DNA of 5,263 nt from contig DLGP01000055.1 of NCBI GenBank assembly GCA_002482765.1, positions 1 through 5,263 on the forward strand. The letters are read 5' to 3'. Numbering within the stretch: the stretch's first letter is position 1; each line of letters opens with the position of its first letter. The position numbers were made by a program, and so were the translations under genes. This document shows, piece after piece, positions 1-4,853 of the stretch. This stretch comes from Alphaproteobacteria bacterium UBA7691. Lineage in GTDB: Bacteria > Pseudomonadota > Alphaproteobacteria > Ferrovibrionales > Ferrovibrionaceae. The notes under the pieces are model-generated. The model was given only the letters and a program-made list of their open reading frames with translations, was not told the DNA's origin and made no database searches.

Positions 1-19
1 GGAATTAAGTTCCAGGTGA

Positions 20-607
20 CTAGGCGTGGCCGGCAACGGCGGAAAGATGGCTGATCCGTACGCCGAGCGCGCCAAGCGAGCGTTCCCATAGGCTGTCGAG
101 TTCCGAATCGAAGATCAGGTCAAAATCCGCCGGCACGGTAAGCCAGCCATTCTGCTGCAATTCGGTATCAAGCTGGCCGGCGCTCCAGCCGGCATACCCC
201 AGCGCAAACAGCCGATGCTGCGGCCCGCTGCCGGTGGCGATGGCGCGCAGCACATCCAGCGTGGCGGTGAGGCCGATGCCGCGCCGTTCATCAATCGGCA
301 CACTGCCGGGCTGCATGTAATCGGTGGAATGCAGCACAAAGCCGCGTCCGGTTTCCACCGGCCCGCCGGAACGCACGATGATGTTCGAGTCCACCGTGGT
401 TTCGATGCTCAATTGGCGCAGCAGGTTGGGGAAACTCAGGCCGGGATAGGGCTTGTTGAGCACAAGGCCCATGGCGCCCTCGGCATTATGCGAACACATG
501 TAGATCACCGAGCGGGCAAAGCGAGGGTCGCCCATGCCGGGCATCGCCACCAGCAGGTGTCGCTCAAGATAGCCGGACATCTTCTTGCCCCTGGCTGTGC
601 GCTTCAT
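20..607 (-). CDS. yqgE: YqgE/AlgH family protein (DUF179)
   Basis: The 195-residue product belongs to the YqgE/AlgH (DUF179) family of small, probably cytoplasmic proteins whose biochemical role is unsettled; the AlgH name comes from a link to alginate regulation in Pseudomonas. Visible family motifs, in order, are MPGMGDPRF (residues 22-30), GAMGLVLNKP (44-53), GGPV (81-84), GYAGWSAGQL (137-146) and NGWL (153-156). The length is normal for the family and the gene is intact, ending in TAG at 20-22. The start is uncertain. The ATG at 605-607 gives 195 residues. A second in-frame ATG at 578-580 gives 186 residues beginning MSGYLERHLL, closer to where family members usually start, and has AGGGG 7 nt upstream. 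The gene is divergent from the peroxiredoxin gene across a 234-bp gap. The family call is firm; the function remains unknown. Confidence 0.93.
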   Translation of the reverse strand: MKRTARGKKMSGYLERHLLVAMPGMGDPRFARSVIYMCSHNAEGAMGLVLNKPYPGLSFPNLLRQLSIETTVDSNIIVRSGGPVETGRGFVLHSTDYMQPGSVPIDERRGIGLTATLDVLRAIATGSGPQHRLFALGYAGWSAGQLDTELQQNGWLTVPADFDLIFDSELDSLWERSLGALGVRISHLSAVAGHA

Positions 608-635
608 GCCGCCATCCTACTCCAAACCTAGCCAA

Positions 636-663
636 ATGTTACCCTGTTACGGGCATTTGTCCA
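636..663 (-). promoter_or_regulatory. Candidate sigma-70-type promoter for yqgE
   Basis: Read on the minus strand, TGGACA (663-658; 5 of 6 to the -35 consensus) is followed after 16 nt by TAACAT (641-636; 4 of 6 to the -10 consensus). Transcription would start near 629, about 22 nt upstream of the first yqgE ATG. The spacing and position are sensible, but in this base composition such matches arise by chance, and promoter consensus in alphaproteobacteria differs somewhat from that of E. coli. An imperfect palindrome (634-658) overlaps it. Confidence 0.35.
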
Positions 664-764
664 TATGGCGGCGCAGGATGATGTTGCTGCTGGCTTTCAC
701 GGCATCTGGTGGTCGGCAATCGGGATTGAGGCTTGTTTCCGGCCCCAGACCGACCCATGTTATG

Positions 765-800
765 GGCGCTTCGGCGCCGCCCGGCGATTGCGGCGGCGCC
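765..800 (+). promoter_or_regulatory. Two overlapping GC-rich hairpins in the likely peroxiredoxin 5' leader
   Basis: GGCGC (765-769), TTCG (770-773) and GCGCC (774-778) form a perfect 5-bp stem capped by a C(UUCG)G tetraloop, an unusually stable loop in RNA. Overlapping it, GGCGCCGCC (773-781) pairs perfectly with GGCGGCGCC (792-800) across a 10-nt loop. The two stems share bases 773-778, so one RNA cannot fold both at once. The second stem ends 41 nt before the peroxiredoxin ATG. No run of T follows, so it is not a classic terminator. Whether the region is transcribed is unknown, and GC-rich DNA forms such repeats by chance fairly often. Confidence 0.4.
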
Positions 801-841
801 CGCCAAGGAATGACCAAAAGCATCAGCAGAGCGAGGATACA

Positions 842-1324
842 ATGACGATCACTGTCGGCGACAGCATTCCCGACGTCACCCTCTACACCTACGGCGCCAA
901 TGGCCCCGAGGCGGTGAAGAGCGGCGAACTGTTCCAGGGCAAGAAGGTGGCTTTGTTCGCGCTGCCCGGCGCTTTCACGCCGACCTGCTCGGCCAAGCAT
1001 CTGCCCGGCTATATCGAGAAAGCCGATGAATTCAAGGGCAAAGGTTTTGACCTGATTGCCTGCCTGTCGGTCAACGACGCCTTTGTGATGGGCGCCTGGG
1101 GCAAGCAGCAGAATACCGGCGAGAAGGTGATGATGCTGGCCGATGGCAGCGGTGATTTCACCAAGGCGATCGGCATGGAATTTGACCTCTCGGCGCGCGG
1201 CCTGGGCGTGCGTTCGCAGCGCTATTCGATGATCATCGACAATGGCGTGGTGAAGAGCATCAATCTGGAAAAGCCCGGCGCGTTCGAGATTTCCGACGCC
1301 GGCACGCTGCTCGGTCAGGCCTAA
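842..1324 (+). CDS. Peroxiredoxin, Prx5-like (AhpC/TSA superfamily, redoxin)
   Basis: This 160-residue cytosolic thiol peroxidase reduces hydrogen peroxide and organic hydroperoxides through a reactive cysteine. The active-site motif PxxxTxxC is at residues 42-49, with peroxidatic Cys49, Thr46 and Pro42, in the context PGAFTPTCS. The family's conserved arginine is probably Arg127 in RYSMIID. The only other cysteine is Cys74 (LIACLSVND). There is no clear C-terminal resolving cysteine and no fused glutaredoxin domain, so an external thiol such as glutaredoxin/glutathione is the likely reductant (inference). The length fits the Prx5 subfamily. The ATG at 842 is chosen because the typical N-terminus (MTITVGDSIPDVTLY) starts there and GCGAGGA lies 4 nt upstream; the 59-residue in-frame extension back to 665 is Arg-rich and unlike the family. 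The gene converges on rnhA, with the stops overlapping. Confidence 0.93.
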   Translation: MTITVGDSIPDVTLYTYGANGPEAVKSGELFQGKKVALFALPGAFTPTCSAKHLPGYIEKADEFKGKGFDLIACLSVNDAFVMGAWGKQQNTGEKVMMLADGSGDFTKAIGMEFDLSARGLGVRSQRYSMIIDNGVVKSINLEKPGAFEISDAGTLLGQA

Positions 1325-1788
1325 GCCTGGCTATTCCCGCCGCCATCGCGGATAGCGGTGGCGGCGGCACGGGCCAGTTGGTCCACGCGCTCGTTTTCGA
1401 CATGGCCGCTATGGCCGCGCACCCATTGCCAGTCGATCTTGTGTGGCGCCATCGCTGCTTCCAGCTTCTGCCAGAGATCAACATTCTTGACCGGCTTGCG
1501 ATCAGCGGTTTTCCAGCCGCGTGCCTTCCACGGCCGCAGCCACTTGGTCACGCCGTCAATCACATAGCGGCTGTCGGTATGCAGCACCACATGGCAGGGC
1601 CGCTTGAGCGCTTCGAGGGCTGAAATCGCGCCCATCATTTCCATGCGGTTATTGGTGGTGGCCTTGTCGCCGCCGCTCAATTCCTTCTCGCGGCCCTGAA
1701 AACGCAGCAGGGCAGCCCAGCCGCCGGGGCCGGGATTACCCAGGCAGGCGCCATCGGTGTAGGCTTCGATCCGCTCCAGGTCCGCCAT
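1321..1788 (-). CDS. rnhA: Ribonuclease HI
   Basis: RNase HI is the metal-dependent endonuclease that degrades the RNA strand of RNA-DNA hybrids, removing primers and R-loops in the cytoplasm. The 155-residue length equals that of the E. coli enzyme. All catalytic carboxylates are present: Asp12 (YTDGACLGNPGPGG), Glu50 (NNRMEM), Asp72 (HTDSRYV) and Asp136 (ERVDQLA). His126 in VRGHSGH corresponds to E. coli His124. The numbering runs two ahead of E. coli throughout. The Trp/Lys-rich basic protrusion (KWLRPWKARGWKT, about 82-94) that grips hybrid substrate is present. The start lies 3 nt after the thrB stop, with no strong Shine-Dalgarno, suggesting translational coupling. Its stop (TAG, 1323-1321) overlaps the stop of the convergent peroxiredoxin gene, and its last codons contain the 1337-1367 hairpin. 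Confidence 0.97.
   Translation of the reverse strand: MADLERIEAYTDGACLGNPGPGGWAALLRFQGREKELSGGDKATTNNRMEMMGAISALEALKRPCHVVLHTDSRYVIDGVTKWLRPWKARGWKTADRKPVKNVDLWQKLEAAMAPHKIDWQWVRGHSGHVENERVDQLARAAATAIRDGGGNSQA
1337..1367 (+). terminator. 13-bp GC-rich hairpin after the peroxiredoxin stop, inside the 3' end of rnhA
   Basis: Bases 1337-1349 (CCGCCGCCATCGC) pair with 1355-1367 (GCGGTGGCGGCGG) around the 5-nt loop GGATA. In plus-strand RNA all 13 positions pair, one as a U-G wobble; in minus-strand RNA that position becomes an A-C mismatch. The hairpin begins 13 nt after the peroxiredoxin TAA and also encodes the rnhA C-terminal residues around ATAIRDGGG. No T-run follows on either strand, so it is not a textbook intrinsic terminator. 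It could act as a 3'-end stabiliser, pause site or Rho-assisted stop where there is no intergenic space. The repeat is certain; the function is inferred. Confidence 0.45.
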
Positions 1789-1791
1789 GCT

Positions 1792-2781
1792 TCAGCGTTC
1801 AACGCCATAGGCGCTGGCGCCCAGCACCAGGCGATGGAAATTCAGTTTCTGCCAGTATTCCATCGGGTCTTTCGGCTTCACCAAAGCGCCCGGCACCTGA
1901 TTGAGCCAGTCATACAGCCGCGTCAGCAGGAAGCGCAAAGCCGAGCCACGGGCAAATAGCGGCAGGCTGTGCACTTCGCCATCGGTCAAGGGCCGCACAC
2001 TTTCATACCCGCTGATCAATGCCCGGCTTTTGGTGACATTGAAGGCGCCGTCGGTCTCGAAACACCAGGAATTCAGCAACACCGCCAGGTCATAGGCATA
2101 ATAATCGTTGCAGGCGAAATAGAAGTCGATCAGGCCGCTCAAGGCTTCGCCGATGAACAGCACATTGTCGGGGAACAGGTCGGCATGGATCACGCCATGC
2201 GGCAATGGCCGGTCGCCCACCCGGCCTGGCAGGTCCGGCCAGGTGGCGCGCAGGCTGTCATATTCGCGCGCCAATTCATGCTCCAGCCCGGCCCGCACGT
2301 CGCTGGCGCGGCTGCCGCAGGCCTGGATCAGCGGCAACCAGCCATCGATGCTGAGTGCATTGGGCCGCTGGCCGGCAAAATCGCGCCCGGCCAGATGCAG
2401 CCGCGCCGTGGCGGCGCCAACCTCGAAGCAATGTTTCGGTGTCAGCCGCTTGGGCGACACGCCATTGAGAAAGCTGATAATGGCGCAGGGGCGGCCGGCC
2501 ACTTCGCGCAAAGCCTGGCCATCGCGGCCCTGGATCGGCGTGGGGCAGGGCAGCCCCTTATGCGCCAGATGATCCATCAGGCCGAGGAAATACGGCAATT
2601 CCTCGCGCTTCACGCGGCGCTCATACAGCGTCAGGAAATACGTGCCGGTCTCGGTGCCGAGCATGTAGTTGGAATTTTCCACGCCCTCGGCGATGCCCTT
2701 GCAGGAGAGCGGCGAGCCGATATCGTATTCGGCCAGCAGGGCGCAGAGCTGATCTTCGCTGATCTCGGTATAAACGGCCAT
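1792..2781 (-). CDS. thrB: Homoserine kinase, APH-fold type
   Basis: The enzyme phosphorylates L-homoserine with ATP to give O-phosphohomoserine, the penultimate step of threonine synthesis. This 329-residue protein is the alternative, aminoglycoside-phosphotransferase-like ThrB found in many alpha-, beta- and gammaproteobacteria, not the GHMP-fold ThrB of E. coli. The N-lobe (about 1-105) opens MAVYTEISEDQL and carries GVENSNYML (33-41) and FLTLYERR (49-56). The C-lobe carries the catalytic loop HADLFPDN (199-206; catalytic Asp201, metal ligand Asn206) and the metal-binding GLIDF motif (Asp219), followed by DLAVLLNSWC. The end, WQKLNFHRLVLGASAYGVER, is family-like, so the gene is complete. 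It starts 9 nt after the ispH stop and ends 3 nt before rnhA. No strong Shine-Dalgarno is seen. Other APH-fold kinases are possible in principle, but the full-length match and the ispH/rnhA neighbours favour ThrB. Confidence 0.93.
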   Translation of the reverse strand: MAVYTEISEDQLCALLAEYDIGSPLSCKGIAEGVENSNYMLGTETGTYFLTLYERRVKREELPYFLGLMDHLAHKGLPCPTPIQGRDGQALREVAGRPCAIISFLNGVSPKRLTPKHCFEVGAATARLHLAGRDFAGQRPNALSIDGWLPLIQACGSRASDVRAGLEHELAREYDSLRATWPDLPGRVGDRPLPHGVIHADLFPDNVLFIGEALSGLIDFYFACNDYYAYDLAVLLNSWCFETDGAFNVTKSRALISGYESVRPLTDGEVHSLPLFARGSALRFLLTRLYDWLNQVPGALVKPKDPMEYWQKLNFHRLVLGASAYGVER

Positions 2782-2790
2782 GCTGCTGCT

Positions 2791-3729
2791 TCAGGCTGCG
2801 TTGGAATCAAGGGCGCCGGGCAGTTTGAACTGCACCGCCTCAGTGGCAGTGGTCACTTCGCGCAAAGTGACGCTGTAGCGCTGGCGGAAGGCATCAATCA
2901 CTTCCTCCACCAGCACTTCCGGCGCGCTGGCGCCGGCGGTGATGCCAACACGGCGGATATCGGCCAAAGCCGCCCAGTCGATATCGCCGGCACGCTGCAC
3001 CAGTTGCGCCACCAGACAGCCGCTGCGCTGCGCCACTTCCACCAGCCGCAATGAATTGGAGGAATTCGGCGCGCCGATCACCAGCATCGCATCACATTCG
3101 GCAGCAATCGCCTTCACGGCGGCCTGGCGGTTGGTGGTGGCGTAGCAGATGTCTTCCTTGTGCGGCAGGCTGATCGCCGGAAACCGCCGCCGCAGCGTCT
3201 CGACGATCTCGCGCGTGTCATCCACGCTCAGCGTCGTCTGCGTCACGAAGGCCAGGTTTTCCGGGTCACGCGGCACGAAGCGCTCGGCATCGGCGACCGT
3301 TTCGAGCAGCGTGATCGCGCCTTCGGGCAGTTGCCCCATGGTGCCGATCACCTCGACATGCCCGGCATGGCCGATCAGTACGATTTCCCGGCCCTCGTTG
3401 AAGTGCCGGTTGGCCTCGATATGCACCTTGCTCACCAGCGGGCAGGTGGCATCGATCGCGTGCAGTCCACGCGCCTTGGCCTGGGCCACCACTTGCCGTG
3501 AAACGCCATGGGCGCTGAACACCACCACGGCGTTGGCCGGCACATCGTCCATGGCATCGACGAACACGGCGCCGCGCGCGCGAAGGTCGTCCACAACCCA
3601 CTGGTTGTGCACGATCTCGTGGAACACATGGACTGGCGCGCCATGAATGGCAAGCGCGCGGTCGACGATGTCGATCGCGCGCGTGACCCCGGCACAGAAG
3701 CCACGAGGCTGGGCCAGGATCACTTGCAT
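2791..3729 (-). CDS. ispH: 4-hydroxy-3-methylbut-2-enyl diphosphate reductase
   Basis: IspH (LytB) is the cytoplasmic iron-sulphur enzyme that catalyses the last step of the MEP pathway, reductive dehydroxylation of HMBPP to IPP and DMAPP. The 312 residues match the family length. Three cluster-binding cysteines are present: Cys12 (PRGFCAGV), Cys96 (DATCPLVSKVH) and Cys195 (DICYATTNRQ). Substrate-pocket residues known from E. coli are also visible: His41 (HEIVHN), His74 (FSAHGVS), His124 and Glu126 (GHAGHVEV), Thr165 (TQTTLS), Ser223-Ser224-Asn225 (GAPNSSNS) and Ser268 (TAGASAPE). The ATG at 3727-3729 gives the standard start MQVILAQPRGFCAG, although the Shine-Dalgarno upstream is weak. It lies 38 nt after the pufC stop on the same strand and 9 nt before thrB. 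A phototroph needs its products for carotenoids, quinones and bacteriochlorophyll esterification. Confidence 0.97.
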   Translation of the reverse strand: MQVILAQPRGFCAGVTRAIDIVDRALAIHGAPVHVFHEIVHNQWVVDDLRARGAVFVDAMDDVPANAVVVFSAHGVSRQVVAQAKARGLHAIDATCPLVSKVHIEANRHFNEGREIVLIGHAGHVEVIGTMGQLPEGAITLLETVADAERFVPRDPENLAFVTQTTLSVDDTREIVETLRRRFPAISLPHKEDICYATTNRQAAVKAIAAECDAMLVIGAPNSSNSLRLVEVAQRSGCLVAQLVQRAGDIDWAALADIRRVGITAGASAPEVLVEEVIDAFRQRYSVTLREVTTATEAVQFKLPGALDSNAA

Positions 3730-3767
3730 GGTGTTCGCCGGCTGGCCTGGGGTCGATGATCCGGGTG
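3730..3767. other. Short pufC-ispH intergenic gap
   Basis: These 38 bp are the only gap on the minus strand between the photosynthetic and housekeeping genes. I see no stem followed by a T-run, and no recognisable -35/-10 pair close to ispH. Read-through from puf into ispH is therefore plausible, and any separate ispH promoter would have to lie inside pufC or be of a form I do not recognise. Confidence 0.5.
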
Positions 3768-4853
3768 CTACTGCGACGGGCCGGAGGGAGCGTTGGGCGC
3801 CGCTTCGGCTGGAGCGGGTGCGGGTGCCGTGTAAGGCCGGTAGGCTGCAAGTTCCGGGTGGTCCTTGAGCATGGGTACACCGGCCAGGGGTTTGTTCACG
3901 CCCTGGTGGCAGGTGGCGCAGTTCATCTTGGCCACGTCACCCAGCTCGCCCTTGCGGTTGGCCGGGAACACGGTGGCCAGCGGCTCCATGTAGGCCAGGT
4001 TCAGATCGCGCGCCATCTGGATGCCGTGCCAGGCCGTCACGCGCTGCGGCGGCGTGTTTTCCCATTTGCTGAAGTTCTGCGTGTTGTGGCAGAAGGTGCA
4101 GTTCTGGCCCAGCGCGCTGGACATGTGCGTCATGAGCGCATAGGTTTTCTCGGTCTGCTGGATGCTCGCGCCCTTGCCCTGGGGCAGGGCGGTGGTGCCG
4201 CCCACGCGAATGGCTTCCTTGCCACCGAGGTAGGAGGTCAGCGGGTCGTAGGGCAGCGAGCCGAGCTTCACGTCGACGGTGGGCGAGTTCTGGCCCGCCT
4301 TGTCGCCCATGAAGTTCGAACCGTAGGGCTGCGCATCGGCGGTGAACCACACGTTGTTGGGCACGGGCTGGCCGCGGTGGCAGGTGTAGCAGGTCACGCC
4401 GGTCTCGGCCACGTGCGATTTCCAGTTGGCGTTGATGTCCTGCGTCATCTGCAGCATGCGCCGCGCCACGACCTTGGTGTACTTGCTGTCTTCCGCGAAG
4501 TTGCCGTTGTCCGAGTGGCAATAGTTGCAGCCGGCTTCGGGCGACACCCAGCTCGTCATGGCCACCATGAGGCGCGTGAAGTTGCCCACGTCCAGGCTGC
4601 CGAGAACCTTCACGTTCTGGTAAACGTCGGCCGCCTTGGGCGAACCCTCGGTGACCGGTATCGCCGGCTGGTCCGCGGGCGGCTGGTTGGCCGGGATCTG
4701 CGCCTCCACCGTGCGCGGGTTGTAGACCTGGACCATGCCGGTGCCGCGCACGCCGCGCTGCACCGTGTCGATCGGCGGTTTCTCGCAGGCGGCGAGCAGC
4801 AGCCCCGCCCCCAGCATGGCGACGACACGCAGTGTTGCCTTCAGGGTGTTCAT
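3768..4853 (-). CDS. pufC: Photosynthetic reaction centre tetrahaem cytochrome c subunit
   Basis: PufC sits on the periplasmic face of the reaction centre and passes electrons from soluble cytochromes or HiPIP to the photo-oxidised special pair. The 361-residue product begins with a lipoprotein signal peptide ending LLLAAC, so Cys23 should be lipidated. Four CxxCH haem c sites occur: CNYCH (109-113), CYTCH (155-159), CTFCH (252-256) and CATCH (312-316). Spacing them as in the Blastochloris viridis cytochrome places every sixth ligand: Met96, Met133, Met241 and His147. Length and haem spacing indicate a complete, functional protein. A Pro/Ala-rich tail (about 343-361) has no obvious role. The start is fixed by the signal peptide and by AAGGAG 7 nt upstream; it overlaps the pufM stop as ATGA. 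An in-frame extension to 5018 is only pufM read in another frame. Asp and Tyr codons differ from ispH and thrB. Confidence 0.97.
   Translation of the reverse strand: MNTLKATLRVVAMLGAGLLLAACEKPPIDTVQRGVRGTGMVQVYNPRTVEAQIPANQPPADQPAIPVTEGSPKAADVYQNVKVLGSLDVGNFTRLMVAMTSWVSPEAGCNYCHSDNGNFAEDSKYTKVVARRMLQMTQDINANWKSHVAETGVTCYTCHRGQPVPNNVWFTADAQPYGSNFMGDKAGQNSPTVDVKLGSLPYDPLTSYLGGKEAIRVGGTTALPQGKGASIQQTEKTYALMTHMSSALGQNCTFCHNTQNFSKWENTPPQRVTAWHGIQMARDLNLAYMEPLATVFPANRKGELGDVAKMNCATCHQGVNKPLAGVPMLKDHPELAAYRPYTAPAPAPAEAAPNAPSGPSQ

Larger units (their letters stand above)
608..841. other. Divergent intergenic region between yqgE and the peroxiredoxin gene
   Basis: This 234-bp stretch separates two genes transcribed outward and should hold both of their promoters. 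The yqgE side (roughly 620-665) is relatively AT-rich and contains the candidate promoter. The peroxiredoxin side (765-800) is dominated by GC-rich inverted repeats. The ribosome-binding stretch GCGAGGA (831-837) lies just before the peroxiredoxin start. I found no convincing promoter on the plus strand and could not identify an OxyR-type operator by eye. An open reading frame in frame with the peroxiredoxin gene extends back to 665, but it does not resemble protein and is probably non-coding. Confidence 0.6.

Noticed and set aside
215..631. 138-residue open frame on the plus strand opposite yqgE.
   Set aside because: It mirrors the conserved yqgE codons and has no family features of its own.
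733..763. Possible plus-strand promoter for the peroxiredoxin gene, TTGTTT and TGTTAT with a 19-nt spacer.
   Set aside because: The spacer is too long and both hexamers are weak; not better than chance.
665..841. N-terminal extension of the peroxiredoxin gene to an upstream in-frame ATG (219 residues).
   Set aside because: The extra 59 residues are Arg-rich, lack family resemblance and run through the hairpin region; the standard N-terminus and ribosome-binding site are at 842.
1969..3054. 361-residue open frame on the plus strand opposite thrB and ispH.
   Set aside because: It is antisense to two clearly identified genes and spans their junction, with low-complexity Ala/Gln/His-rich content and no recognisable motif.
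3790..3812. Possible small GCCG/CGGC hairpin near the pufC 3' end as a terminator.
   Set aside because: The stem is only 4 bp, lies inside coding sequence and has no T-run.
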